Positions 17,475-26,889 of a DNA stretch of 64,000 nt are shown piece by piece. Every line of letters starts with the position of its first letter. The first letter of the stretch is position 1. Where the stretch lies: contig NZ_FNFE01000001.1 in assembly GCF_900100335.1 (NCBI RefSeq), forward strand, positions 1-64,000. The letters are read 5' to 3'. Position numbers and translations under genes: made by a program. The notes below the pieces were generated by a model. That model made no database searches. It saw only the letters and a list, made by a program, of their open reading frames with translations, and was not told the DNA's origin. Source of the DNA: Natronorubrum texcoconense (lineage in GTDB: Archaea; Halobacteriota; Halobacteria; Halobacteriales; Natrialbaceae).

Positions 17475-17856
17475 AGTATCATCCAGAACGTGATACCACG
17501 TTAACCCGATCGGTCGACTGTCGGCGGCCCAACCGGACCCCGGAATTTTTATACGAGAACTGGGACGCCGATTCGACTACTCCGGAGCGGCGACGGTCGC
17601 GACGAAACACCTAACACCGTTCCCCGCAGTACAGCTACATATGTCCGACACCGTCGCGAGTACGGCCGGCACGCTCGACGGCCCGTCCGACGCCGTTTTC
17701 GTAGGGGCACCATAGCCCCACACCACCCACCCCGTTTCGACGGATGTATTGTCGGCGACCAGCATTCACCGAGCAACGACCGGTATCTCCAATGAACGAC
17801 CACAGTTTCGACGACACGACGACGCACGGCCGACGCCCGAGACGGGCGGTGAGAGC
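17475..17856. other. valS upstream region with long leader and a 24-codon open frame
   Basis: A TATA-like TTTTTATA at 17546-17553 predicts transcription from about 17578, giving a leader of about 280 bases before valS. Inside it an ATG at 17641 opens 24 codons ending at 17715 (MSDTVASTAGTLDGPSDAVF and four more residues, three Val in all). A GGGGC/GCCCC hairpin overlaps its stop (17704-17719). No other feature was recognised. Confidence 0.4.
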
Positions 17857-20538
17857 ATGAGTACGGACGCGCCGGAGCAGGAGGGTGAGGACGTCCGAGA
17901 TGGCGAGCCGAGCCTCGAGGGCGGCTACGACCCCGCAGCGGTCGAATCACGTTGGCAACGTCGCTGGATCGACGCGGACGTCTACGCGTACGACGGCGAT
18001 CCGGGTCAGGATCCGAACACGACCTACGCGATCGACACGCCGCCGCCGACGGTCTCGGGCAGCCTGCACATGGGCCACCTCTACGGCTCCACGCTGCAGG
18101 ACTTCGCGGCCCGTTTCCAGCGAATGGCCGACGGCGACGTCCTCTTTCCGTTCGGCTACGACGACAACGGAATTGCCTCGGAACGGCTAACCGAGGAGGA
18201 ACTCGACATCCGCCACCAGGACTACGAGCGACGCGAGTTTCAGGAACTCTGTCGCGAGGTCTGTGCGGAGTACGAGGCCGAGTTCACGGAGAAGATGCAG
18301 TCGCTCGGGACTTCGATCGACTGGAACAACACCTACAAGACGATCGAACCCCGCGTCCAGCGCATCTCGCAGCTCTCCTTCCTCGATCTCTACGAGAAGG
18401 AGCGCGAGTACCGCAAGAAGGCCCCCGCGATCTGGTGTCCCGAGTGCGAAACCGCCATCTCGCAGGTCGAGACCGAAGACGACGAGCGCCACTCGCACTT
18501 CAACGACATCGCGTTCGAACTCACCGGTGACGATGCACCCCGAGAGGAGTTCGTTATCTCCACGACCCGGCCCGAACTGATTCCGGCCTGCGTCTCCGTT
18601 TTCGTCCATCCGGACGACGAGGAGAACCAGGATCTGGTCGGCGAGACCGCTCGAATCCCGCTCTTCGGCCACGAGGTGCCGATCATCGAAGACGAGCGCG
18701 TCGACATGGAGAAAGGCAGCGGCGTCGTCATGTGCTGTACGTTCGGCGACCAGAACGACATCGAGTGGTACCAGGCCCACGACCTCCCGCTGCGCGTCGC
18801 GATCGACGAGTCCGCGACGATGACCGACCTCGCCGGCGACTACGAGGGGCTCTCCACGGAGGAGGCCCGCGAAGAGATCGTCGAGGATCTCGAGGAGGAG
18901 GGCTATCTCCGCGACCGCTGGGAGATCACCCACGCCGTCGGCGTCCACGAGCGTTGTGACACGCCCGTCGAGTACCGCGTCTCCAAGCAGTGGTACGTCG
19001 AAATTCTGGATCACAAGGAGGAATACCTCGAGGCCGGCCGGGAGATGGACTGGTACCCCGAGAAGATGTTCACCCGCTATCAGCACTGGATCGAGGGCCT
19101 CGAGTGGGACTGGCTGATCTCCCGCCAGCGCGACTCGGGGATCCCGTTCCCGGTCTGGTACTGCGAGGAGTGTGACAACGAGATCATGGCCGAGCGCGAG
19201 GAGCTGCCAGTCGACCCGCTTTCGGACGAGCCGCCGGTCGACGCCTGTCCCGAGTGCGGCCACGACGAGTTCGTCCCGGAAGAGGACGTCTTCGACACGT
19301 GGGCGACCTCCTCGCTGACGCCCCTCATCAACGCGGGCTGGGACTGGGACGCGGAGACCGAGGAGTTCGCCATGGACAACCCCGAACTCTACCCGTTCGA
19401 TCTGCGTCCGCAGGGCCACGACATCATCTCGTTCTGGCTGTTCCACACGATCGTCAAGTGTTACGAACACACCGGCGAGGTGCCGTTCGACGCGACGCTG
19501 ATCAACGGCCACGTGTTAGACGAGAACCGCGAGAAGATGTCCAAATCGCGGGGGAACGTCGTCGAACCCGATGCGGTGCTCTCGGAGTATCCGGTCGACG
19601 CCGTCCGATTCTGGGCCGCCAGCGCCGCCGTCGGCGACGACTTCCCCTACCAGGAGAAGGACCTGACCGCCGGCGAGAAGCTCCTGCGAAAGCTCTGGAA
19701 CGCCTCGAAGCTCGTCGACACCCTCGCTCCCGCCGAGCCCGAGGAGCCGGCCGAACTCGAGGCGATCGACCGCTGGCTGCTCGCAGAACTGGACGACGCC
19801 GTCGAGACGCTGACGACCCACCTCGAGAACTACGAGTTCGCGAAGGCTCGCGACCGACTGCGAACGTTCTTCTGGAACACGTTCTGTGACGACTACCTCG
19901 AGATCGCGAAGGGCCGCGAGGATAACCCCTCGACGCAGTACGCGCTTCGAACCGCCCACCGCACGTTCCTCGAGCTGTGGGCGCCGTTCCTGCCACACGT
20001 CACGGAAGAGATCTGGCAGGCGGTGTACAGCGATACCGAGGGGAGCCTCGCCGAGACCAGCATCCACACGCGCGACTGGCCCGCACCACGGGGGTACGAG
20101 GCCGATCTCGAGGCCGGCGAGACCGCGATGGAGGTCATCTCGGCGCTGCGACGCTACAAGAGCCAGAACCAGCTGCCGCTGAACGCCGATCTCGAGTCGG
20201 TGTCGGTCTACGGTCCCATCGAGGGCTTCGAGGACGCCATCCAGAACGTGATGCACGTCCAGGAACTGACCGTCCTTGAGGACGAACCCGAAGTGACGAC
20301 CGAGGTCGCGAACATCGACCTCGACTACTCGACGCTCGGACCCAAGTTCGGCTCGAAGGTCGGCGAGATCGACGCCGGGATCGAGAGTGGTGAGTACGAA
20401 ATCGACGATGGCGCTGGTGTACTGCGAGTCGCCGGCGAGGAACTCGAGGATGACCTGTTCGAGGTCGAACTCGAGCGCACCTATTCCGGCGAGGGCGAAA
20501 TGATCGAGACCGAGTCGGCGGTCGTCGTCCTCGAGTAA
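17857..20538 (+). CDS. valS: Valyl-tRNA synthetase
   Basis: An 893-residue class I synthetase that charges tRNA-Val. The HIGH box is HMGH (71-74) after PPPTVSGSL; the KMSKS box is exact (560-564). Editing (CP1) domain and zinc knuckles CPECETAI and CPECGHDEF are present. The C-terminal anticodon-binding domain carries WAPFLPHVTEEIW. The ATG at 17857 (MSTDAPEQEG) is used, with a GGTGAG ribosome-binding-like sequence six bases upstream; an in-frame ATG 36 codons upstream at 17749 would add a low-similarity tail. Confidence 0.97.
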   Translation: MSTDAPEQEGEDVRDGEPSLEGGYDPAAVESRWQRRWIDADVYAYDGDPGQDPNTTYAIDTPPPTVSGSLHMGHLYGSTLQDFAARFQRMADGDVLFPFGYDDNGIASERLTEEELDIRHQDYERREFQELCREVCAEYEAEFTEKMQSLGTSIDWNNTYKTIEPRVQRISQLSFLDLYEKEREYRKKAPAIWCPECETAISQVETEDDERHSHFNDIAFELTGDDAPREEFVISTTRPELIPACVSVFVHPDDEENQDLVGETARIPLFGHEVPIIEDERVDMEKGSGVVMCCTFGDQNDIEWYQAHDLPLRVAIDESATMTDLAGDYEGLSTEEAREEIVEDLEEEGYLRDRWEITHAVGVHERCDTPVEYRVSKQWYVEILDHKEEYLEAGREMDWYPEKMFTRYQHWIEGLEWDWLISRQRDSGIPFPVWYCEECDNEIMAEREELPVDPLSDEPPVDACPECGHDEFVPEEDVFDTWATSSLTPLINAGWDWDAETEEFAMDNPELYPFDLRPQGHDIISFWLFHTIVKCYEHTGEVPFDATLINGHVLDENREKMSKSRGNVVEPDAVLSEYPVDAVRFWAASAAVGDDFPYQEKDLTAGEKLLRKLWNASKLVDTLAPAEPEEPAELEAIDRWLLAELDDAVETLTTHLENYEFAKARDRLRTFFWNTFCDDYLEIAKGREDNPSTQYALRTAHRTFLELWAPFLPHVTEEIWQAVYSDTEGSLAETSIHTRDWPAPRGYEADLEAGETAMEVISALRRYKSQNQLPLNADLESVSVYGPIEGFEDAIQNVMHVQELTVLEDEPEVTTEVANIDLDYSTLGPKFGSKVGEIDAGIESGEYEIDDGAGVLRVAGEELEDDLFEVELERTYSGEGEMIETESAVVVLE

Positions 20539-20722
20539 CGCCACGGCTCGTTACCGCTCTTCGTTCTGCCGTATCCGCGTCCAAAAGCGTTGACTGCGCG
20601 GTGGTTCGCGTATTGGACACTTCGCTACCCGTGTAGGTCCCAATTCCAGATACTAACGAAATTCGTGGGTACCATAGCACATTACCCGAAACATTCTGGA
20701 AATTAGTACGGTAGTAACAGAA

Positions 20723-20820
20723 CGTTTATGTCATCGTTCACCCATTCGTGATGTGTGCTCTGCTGAAGTTGCCGTTCGACGACAAGTCGTGAGTAGCCGT
20801 GTAAGCCGAGTACAGAGCAC
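20723..20820 (+). promoter_or_regulatory. TATA box and self-closing 5' leader of the DUF7344 gene
   Basis: CGTTTATGTC near 20722-20731 is a good TATA element, placing the transcript start near 20752. The leader then begins with GTGCTCTG (20755-20762), which is perfectly complementary to CAGAGCAC (20813-20820), the last bases before the ATG at 20822. The leader could fold into a closed stem that affects access to the start codon. Confidence 0.4.
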
Positions 20821-20821
20821 T

Positions 20822-21193
20822 ATGAAGACAGAAACCTCGAACGTGAAATCTTCGAACAGCACCGCATCCCTCTCCACGAACGCCGTCTTCGACATACTAC
20901 TCGAAGAACAGCGACGGGACGCGTTGTCGTACCTCTCACAGAAAGTTGGGGCTGTGTCAGTCGACGAACTCGTCGAAGGGATCGCCCACCGCAACGGTGA
21001 CCTGACACCGGAACGACTCGAGGCGATCTCGACTCGATTCCACCACGCCCACCTGCCGAAACTGATCGACTCGGCCGTCGTTCGATACGATCCGGCGACC
21101 GGGACGATCGAGCGTCGCGATGCGGCTCGAATCCTCGATCCGTACCTCGAACTGGCCTCGCTCGAGGACGGACGACAGCCACGGTCGGCGTAG
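20822..21193 (+). CDS. DUF7344-type haloarchaeal winged-helix-like protein
   Basis: A 123-residue protein. The stretch NAVFDILLEEQRRDALSYLS followed by VSVDELVEGIAHRNG and HHAHLPKLIDSAVVRYD is the DUF7344 pattern: a winged-helix-like domain common in haloarchaea and often called regulatory. Ligand and targets are unknown. The ATG at 20822 gives the best start because the upstream in-frame extension falls inside the leader stem. Confidence 0.75.
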   Translation: MKTETSNVKSSNSTASLSTNAVFDILLEEQRRDALSYLSQKVGAVSVDELVEGIAHRNGDLTPERLEAISTRFHHAHLPKLIDSAVVRYDPATGTIERRDAARILDPYLELASLEDGRQPRSA

Positions 21194-21208
21194 TGTCGCT
21201 TGGGGGAT

Positions 21209-21895
21209 TCAGGTCGCACGCGACGATTGGACCTTTTTGGCGCAGGTCGCGAGCGCGAGAAACAGCGCGAGCAGCGTAAACGTCACTTCCCCGGCGGCGA
21301 CGACGCCGAGCGCGTCGGCCCCGAGATACATCGGTTCGTCTCGAGCGACGGGGATCGAGGTGTGATGCGGGTCGCCGACGATCGGGACGAAGTAGTCGAC
21401 GATCAGGTTGCTCGCGTACCAGACGAGCGCGACGGCGACCGCCCAGACGGGGAAGTCGGTAATCCGGTGGAGGACGAACGCCTGGACGACCATCGCGAGG
21501 TGGCTCCAGAAGAGGAACTGAAACATCAGCGGATGCAGGTAGCCGTACGCGTCGGAAAACGCGAGCAGCGTGTACGGCGTCCAGAGTCCGAGGATGATGT
21601 TTCCGAAGAACGCCAGCGACGTCAGCCACGGCTGCTCGTAGCCGAGTTTCCACGCGGCGACCGCGAGCGCGATGAACAGCGTCGCCATCGGGCTGTCGGG
21701 CACCCACGGCCACATCACCGCCGGCGTCTCGGCGAACTGCCCGGAGTAGTACCAGAAGCCGAAGGCCGTCCCCGCGAGGTTGATCGCCACGACGAGCCAG
21801 GCGAACCGAAGGCCGAGGTCCTCGAGTCGCTTCGGAACGGGTGCGAGATACGTCGGCAACGGGTCACGGTCAGGCAGCCGGGTCGTCGCGGACAT
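21209..21895 (-). CDS. DUF1405 membrane protein
   Basis: A 228-residue integral membrane protein with about six helices (FAWLVVAINLAGTAFGFWYY, the MATLFIALAVAAWKL stretch, FGNIILGLWTPYTLL, MVVQAFVLH, VWAVAVALVWYASNLIVDYF and the C-terminal GEVTFTLLALFLALAT). The pattern and length match the DUF1405 family of archaea and Bacillus. Function is unknown. The ATG at 21895 (MSATTRLPD) is used over an upstream one at 21928. Confidence 0.8.
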   Translation of the reverse strand: MSATTRLPDRDPLPTYLAPVPKRLEDLGLRFAWLVVAINLAGTAFGFWYYSGQFAETPAVMWPWVPDSPMATLFIALAVAAWKLGYEQPWLTSLAFFGNIILGLWTPYTLLAFSDAYGYLHPLMFQFLFWSHLAMVVQAFVLHRITDFPVWAVAVALVWYASNLIVDYFVPIVGDPHHTSIPVARDEPMYLGADALGVVAAGEVTFTLLALFLALATCAKKVQSSRAT

Positions 21896-22016
21896 CGTTT
21901 CACCTGTCGTGACGGTCGACACTCGCAAAACAGTAGCGGTTGTCGAGTATCACTCATGCACGGAAAGACAAGTACGTCACGTCGGCCCCGTCCGAGTTCG
22001 CTACACCGACCGTCCG

Positions 22017-23687
22017 TTACTCGGTCGGGTCGTCCGCGTCGCCTCGTCGGCGCAGCCACTCGAGGCCGAGGGCGCCGCCGACGAGTCCCGCACCTGTGGT
22101 GAAGCCCGGAACGCCGTCTGTATCTCCGTTGTCCTCGGCGTCGGTCGTCCCGTTCTCTGTCTGATCACCGGTGTCGGTATCTCCGTCGTCACCGCCATCA
22201 TCTCCGAGAGACCCGTCGTCGGAACCGGTGAAATCGTCGCTCGAATCGTCCTCACACTCGGAGTCGGACTCCGTGTTCGGGCAGTCGGAGTCACCATCGT
22301 CCGCGTCTCCGTCGTCTTCCTCGCCCGCATCGCCGTCCGCGTCGTCGGAGGCTTCCTCGTCACCGTTCGCGTCGTCGCTCTCGCCCGCGTCTCCGTCGCC
22401 GGAGTCGTCGGAATCCTCATCCTTCCGCTCGTCATCACCGTTCTCATCGCCTTCGTCAGCCGCGTCTTCGTCGTCTACTCGCTCGCGGAGCGCGACGAGT
22501 TCGCCGTCGTTGTCGACATAGATGGTTTCCCCGCTGATCGCACGAATGTGTCCGATCGGTGCGTCGTCTTTCGAGATCGTCCACTTCTCGCTCCCGTCGC
22601 GTTTGTCGAGCGCGACGAGTGTCTGATCGTACTCACGGTCTCCATAGTTGTGGCCGTCCACCTGAAAGTAGACGTAGATGGTCTCGCTACTGATAACGGC
22701 CTGTCCGTAGGTGTACGTAACGTCGATTGTCCAGTCGTACTCGTCGCCGTGGATCGAGTGGCTGCCGTAGCCTTGATCGTTTCCTCCGATCACGGATTCG
22801 TTGCTGAGTGTCGGTCCGGATCTCACCGTGGGTAGATTCATCATCTCGCCGGTTTGTGCATCGTAGAGCGCGAGTTCAGGGCCCGACCTCTCGCTGAGAA
22901 CCCCCGTCTCCGTCGCGTAGATACTTTGGTCCGTGATACCAGAGTACCACGTTTCGTCTCGCCAGACGGTCTCTCCGGTCGTGGGGTCGAAAGCGAACGT
23001 TCCTGTCTCCGTTCCGGCGTAGACGACGCCGTTCGCCGCGGCGGCTCCGGTGACGAATTCGGACTCCCGTTCGTCACCGTCGGTCGACTCGACGACGGCC
23101 GATTCTTTTCGCCACTGGACTGACCCGTCGTCGGTCTCGAGCGCGTAGAGTGTGCCGTCGGCGACGACGAAGACGCCGTCGTACGCCACCGTGTGGCTGC
23201 TCGTCCACTCTTCGGGATCGAAGTCACTCTCCCAGCGGACGTTGCCGTCGTCCCGGTCGAGCGCCACGATTTCGTCGCCGCCAAGGTAGACTCTCTCGCC
23301 GGCTACCACGGGGTCGCGCGCGTCGATGTCGGTGTTCTCCCAAACGAGCGCGCCGTCCGCCGCGTCGAGGGCGACGACCCCATCCGCGGTCGTCGTATAC
23401 ACGATGTCGTCGGCGACCGCGACGGTGCTGTCGTGATTAACGGACCAGGCTGCTTCGAGGGATTCGCCGTCGAACTCGTGGCCGTCTCGGACGAATCTGG
23501 CGTGTCCAGCGCCGCCGCGGTACGACGCCCAGTCTTCGTCCGCCCCTGGATTTGGATCCAGGTCCGGATTTGGAAGGTCATCGACGCGGTCGTCGGCTTC
23601 GGACGCACCCGCTGTGATCGACGCCAGCCCACCGGCCGAAAGTGCTGCACCAGTTGCCAGTACCGAACGGCGATGCCATTCTTCCAT
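22017..23687 (-). CDS. Secreted PQQ-repeat beta-propeller with PGF-CTERM anchor
   Basis: A 556-residue exported protein. EEWHRRSVLATGAALSAGG is a Tat-like signal. Residues about 60-410 are blades of the PQQ/outer-membrane-protein type (VVALDAADGALVWE, IVALDRDDGNVRWE, LYALETDDGSVQW, FAFDPTTGETVW, LVALDKRDGSEKW). An acidic Asp/Glu/Ser linker of about 100 residues follows. The end is PGF, a hydrophobic helix and RRR, the PGF-CTERM signal cut by archaeosortase A and replaced by a lipid anchor. The role may be surface binding or protein assembly; real PQQ binding is not shown. Confidence 0.85.
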   Translation of the reverse strand: MEEWHRRSVLATGAALSAGGLASITAGASEADDRVDDLPNPDLDPNPGADEDWASYRGGAGHARFVRDGHEFDGESLEAAWSVNHDSTVAVADDIVYTTTADGVVALDAADGALVWENTDIDARDPVVAGERVYLGGDEIVALDRDDGNVRWESDFDPEEWTSSHTVAYDGVFVVADGTLYALETDDGSVQWRKESAVVESTDGDERESEFVTGAAAANGVVYAGTETGTFAFDPTTGETVWRDETWYSGITDQSIYATETGVLSERSGPELALYDAQTGEMMNLPTVRSGPTLSNESVIGGNDQGYGSHSIHGDEYDWTIDVTYTYGQAVISSETIYVYFQVDGHNYGDREYDQTLVALDKRDGSEKWTISKDDAPIGHIRAISGETIYVDNDGELVALRERVDDEDAADEGDENGDDERKDEDSDDSGDGDAGESDDANGDEEASDDADGDAGEEDDGDADDGDSDCPNTESDSECEDDSSDDFTGSDDGSLGDDGGDDGDTDTGDQTENGTTDAEDNGDTDGVPGFTTGAGLVGGALGLEWLRRRGDADDPTE

Positions 23688-23767
23688 ACCATCGCCGGTG
23701 TCGAGTACTGTCGTTGCTATACCGTTTCTAATCCGAATTGTTACCCATACAACTGTTTCAGATACCT

Positions 23768-23794
23768 TCCCCCCGCGCTTTAGCGGGTAGGGGA
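23768..23794. repeat. Solo IS605/IS1341-like end hairpin
   Basis: CCCCCCGC-GCTTTA-GCGGG-TA-GGGG forms a hairpin with a CTTTAG loop. I recall this form from the right ends of haloarchaeal IS200/IS605 (TnpB-type) elements. No transposase frame is next to it. It ends about 15 bases before the next gene's ATG, so it may instead shape that gene's leader. Confidence 0.35.
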
Positions 23795-23807
23795 CGTCGA
23801 TGGTCAC

Positions 23808-24587
23808 ATGCACTGCAGGTCCGACGGCCGAACTCGAGTCACCCTCTCGACCGGCCACGAGATCGCTCTGCCGCTCGAACTCGAGTTCGCGCTCGGCGGC
23901 GTCACGGTCCCGGCGCGGCGTGATCGGCTCGAGGCGCTGTTGCCGCCAGGGCTCTCTGCGCTCGCGATCGCACCCGGGATCGGTTGCGTGACGTTCGTCG
24001 GGATTCAGTACCACCGCGTCGGTAGCGGACGAAGCGACGGCGAGGATGCGAACGACGGCGAGGCGGGTCTCGAGCCCTACGACGAGTTCGCGGTCATCGT
24101 CCCGGCCGTTCGCGGGAGTCGGACGGCGCTTCCGTTCGCTCAGTTGGCCGACGGCGAGGTCAGTGGCTACGTCCACTGGCTGCCGGTGACGACCGACGCG
24201 TCGGTCGCGCTCGGGCGCGAGATCTGGGGCTACCCGAAGGAGCGAGCCGATATCACGGTGACTGACGGGCCGCGAGGGCTGCGAGCCGTCGTCGGAGGGA
24301 CCGAGACGCCAACCGTTCGCCTCGAGGTCCCGCGCCCGCGAACTCGAGCGACCACTCGCGATCGCGACTGGACGATGTGGAGTTACACGACGAAAGACAG
24401 CGACCTGCTGCGAACGCGAGCCGAGATTCACGGCGAGATCGCGCTCGGCTCGCCGATCGGGACGGAACTCGAGATCGACTCCGAACTACGAGCGACGCTC
24501 GGCTGTTGGAATCGCCCGCTCGCGCGTCTGTACGGCTCCCGGGCCCGGGCGCGACTCCACGCGGGCGCTCCGGTCGATGCATTGTGA
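23808..24587 (+). CDS. Acetoacetate decarboxylase-family protein
   Basis: A 259-residue protein. The Schiff-base lysine motif of acetoacetate decarboxylases is visible as EIWGYPKERADI with K144. HWLPVTTDASVALGREIWG and the C-terminal WNRPLARLYGS segment fit the broader family, many of whose members act on other substrates or are uncharacterised. It starts 15 bases after an IS-end-like hairpin. It is followed by pdxS after 117 bases with no evident link. Confidence 0.75.
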   Translation: MHCRSDGRTRVTLSTGHEIALPLELEFALGGVTVPARRDRLEALLPPGLSALAIAPGIGCVTFVGIQYHRVGSGRSDGEDANDGEAGLEPYDEFAVIVPAVRGSRTALPFAQLADGEVSGYVHWLPVTTDASVALGREIWGYPKERADITVTDGPRGLRAVVGGTETPTVRLEVPRPRTRATTRDRDWTMWSYTTKDSDLLRTRAEIHGEIALGSPIGTELEIDSELRATLGCWNRPLARLYGSRARARLHAGAPVDAL

Positions 24588-24704
24588 GTCTTCAGTTAGT
24601 CTTGCGAGAGCGATTCTGCTGATCCACCTCGCAGCGTTTCGGTTCGTCAACCAGTCGTATCCGGAACGGATACGCGTAAGTGTGGTGGCTCCTAACGGCG
24701 CAGT

Positions 24705-25616
24705 ATGTCCGAGACTGAGACTGATCTCGAGGAGCTCCGACGCGGGACCGACCTCGTCAAGCGCGGATTCGCCCGGATGCAGAAAGGCGGCGTCATCATG
24801 GACGTCGTGAACAAAGAGCAGGCCCGAATCGCCGAGGACGCCGGCGCCGTCGCCGTCATGTCGCTCGAGGCCGTCCCCGCGGATATCCGCAAGCGCGGCG
24901 GCGTCGCTCGGATGGCAGACCCCGCGGACGTCGAGGAAATCGTCGACGAGGTCTCGATTCCGGTGATGGGCAAGTCCCGCATCGGGCACACGAAGGAGGC
25001 CCAGATTCTCGAGGCCGTCGGCGTCGACATGATCGACGAGTCGGAAGTGCTCACCCCCGCCGACGACGCCTACCACATCGACAAGCGCGACTTCACCGCA
25101 CCGTTCGTCTGCGGAGCCCGAAACCTCGGTGAGGCCCTGCGACGGATCGACGAGGGCGCGGCGATGATCCGAACGAAGGGCGAAGCCGGCACCGGCGACG
25201 TCAACCAGGCCGTCCACCACCAGCGCACGATCAAGGGCGCGATCCGCGAACTCGAGGGCATGAAACACGAGGAGCGCGAGGCCTACGCCCGCGAGATCGA
25301 GGCCCCCGCGGAACTGGTCCACGAGACCGCCGAGATGGGGCGACTGCCGGTCGTCAACTTCGCGGCGGGCGGGATCGCGACGCCCGCCGACGCCGCGCTC
25401 ATGATGCACCACGAGTGCGACGGGATCTTCGTCGGCAGCGGCATTTTCGGCGCGGAGAATCCGCCAGAGATGGCCGAAGCGATCGTCGAGGCGACGAACA
25501 ACTGGGACGACCCCGAGACGCTCGCCGAGATCTCGAAGCATCTCGGCAAAGGGATGAAAGGCGACGCGAACGCCGATCTCGCCGAAGAGGAGAAGCTGCA
25601 GGGCCGCGGCGTCTGA
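24705..25616 (+). CDS. pdxS: Pyridoxal 5'-phosphate synthase lyase subunit
   Basis: A 303-residue PdxS, which joins ribose 5-phosphate, glyceraldehyde 3-phosphate and ammonia from PdxT to make PLP. Conserved stretches are [33 protein letters not shown] (with a catalytic lysine) and [16 protein letters not shown]. Length is normal for the family. PdxT, the glutaminase partner, is not in the window. Confidence 0.97.
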   Translation: MSETETDLEELRRGTDLVKRGFARMQKGGVIMDVVNKEQARIAEDAGAVAVMSLEAVPADIRKRGGVARMADPADVEEIVDEVSIPVMGKSRIGHTKEAQILEAVGVDMIDESEVLTPADDAYHIDKRDFTAPFVCGARNLGEALRRIDEGAAMIRTKGEAGTGDVNQAVHHQRTIKGAIRELEGMKHEEREAYAREIEAPAELVHETAEMGRLPVVNFAAGGIATPADAALMMHHECDGIFVGSGIFGAENPPEMAEAIVEATNNWDDPETLAEISKHLGKGMKGDANADLAEEEKLQGRGV

Positions 25617-25710
25617 TCGCTCGCAGGCGAAAAATCGTTTCTCCGTTACTCCCGATTCGCGACCGTTCGGCAAGCACCTCCGTTTTCTCCGTACGCCGCC
25701 TACAGTTCGT

Positions 25711-26493
25711 ATGAGCCAGGCATCGTCTTCGTCCACGTTCGAGCAACTGTCCGAGAACCTCAAAATGGGTGCCATCCGGTTACTCGAGGAAACCACCACC
25801 GACGAGTCGGACGAGACGCTGTCGACGACGGCGGCCGAACTCTGGGACGTCGTCGAGGAAGTCGAGGACCTCTTCGGGACGATCGACCTCGAGAAGTTAC
25901 CCGACGTCGTCGAGGTGTCGGCACTGCCGGATCTTCTCGACCTGGACGAACTCCCGGAGGCAATTCGCGAGCGGGATCCGGACGTAGCGTTGGATCTCAG
26001 CACGATCCGGCACGTTATCCACCTCCGAGAGCTCTGGAACACCGTCGACCTCGTCGATTTTCAGAAGGAACTACGACAGCTCAAAGCCGAACTCGAGGAC
26101 GTCGTCGGCCCCGACGCACTCGACTCCTCCGGCGACTCCGAAGCGGCTGCCGACGTCGAGTCGTTCGTCGACGAAGTAAAAGCCGACGCGCCGGATGCAG
26201 CGCTCCAGCAACAGGCGAAGAAGGCGGCGAAAGCGGCCCGAAGAGGGGTTCTCGAGGGCCACACGAAGTTCGAAGAGCTGTACGAGTCGAAACAGCGCGG
26301 CTCGGGCTACGCCGGCCGACGACCGGTCTCGAACAATCCGACGACGGTGTCGTCGGTTCCCGCCGGTCCGCTGCCAGCCAGCGTCTCCACGCGCGTGTCG
26401 ACCGTCCCGAGCAACGTTCGCGGGGCGAAGGTCGATGCGCTCCCGCGGATCTACGGCCGGCGCTGGAAGACGGCCCGCGGCTCGAAGCGGTGA
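25711..26493 (+). CDS. Conserved haloarchaeal protein, unknown function
   Basis: A 260-residue soluble acidic protein. The first 180 residues are mostly helical (FEQLSENLKMGAIRLLEET, LWDVVEEVEDLFGTIDLEKL, HLRELWNTVDLVDFQKELR). The end is a basic, proline/serine-rich tail finishing IYGRRWKTARGSKR. I do not recognise a named domain. It stands alone between pdxS and a convergent small membrane gene. Confidence 0.65.
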   Translation: MSQASSSSTFEQLSENLKMGAIRLLEETTTDESDETLSTTAAELWDVVEEVEDLFGTIDLEKLPDVVEVSALPDLLDLDELPEAIRERDPDVALDLSTIRHVIHLRELWNTVDLVDFQKELRQLKAELEDVVGPDALDSSGDSEAAADVESFVDEVKADAPDAALQQQAKKAAKAARRGVLEGHTKFEELYESKQRGSGYAGRRPVSNNPTTVSSVPAGPLPASVSTRVSTVPSNVRGAKVDALPRIYGRRWKTARGSKR

Positions 26494-26510
26494 GCCGCGA
26501 CCAGCGGGCC

Positions 26511-26861
26511 TCACCACCACGTCCGCGGTGGCGGAACGAGCCCCACACCGACGAGTCCGAGAAACGCGAGGTACGTTATCGCTCCGCCACAGAACAACGA
26601 TAGCACCACGGTTGGCGCGATCGAAGCGCCGACGGCCACGACGAGCAACGCGAGGACGACGGACGCTGCCTGTACTACCGGTCGTTCCCAGTACTCTCGA
26701 ACGGTAGCCACGTCTCGAGCGGCGACGAGTTCGAACGCAATCGTCCCGAGTCCACCCAGGGCGAGCGCGAGCGGCGACAGCGACGCGTCGACCAGAACGA
26801 AGGCGATACCGACGGCGGCGAGAACGAGTATCGTGAGTGCGGCGTCGGTTCGGGCTCCCAT
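26511..26861 (-). CDS. Small four-helix membrane protein
   Basis: A 116-residue hydrophobic protein with four predicted helices (ALTILVLAAVGIAFVLVDAS, LALALGGLGTIAFELVAA, VVQAASVVLALLVVAVGASI, TVVLSLFCGGAITYLAFLGL). It ends PPPRTWW. It is probably co-transcribed with thrB, whose stop-proximal end lies 28 bases upstream. Function is unknown. Confidence 0.65.
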   Translation of the reverse strand: MGARTDAALTILVLAAVGIAFVLVDASLSPLALALGGLGTIAFELVAARDVATVREYWERPVVQAASVVLALLVVAVGASIAPTVVLSLFCGGAITYLAFLGLVGVGLVPPPRTWW

Positions 26862-26889
26862 CGGTGGCTACTCGAGGCGACGGTGACGA

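Noticed and set aside
21780-22835. Plus-strand frame rich in Val/Ile/Leu that looks like a repeated membrane protein
   Set aside because: It is the complement of the Asp/Glu-rich linker and blades of the PQQ-propeller gene on the minus strand; the real gene has a Tat signal, repeats and a PGF-CTERM end.
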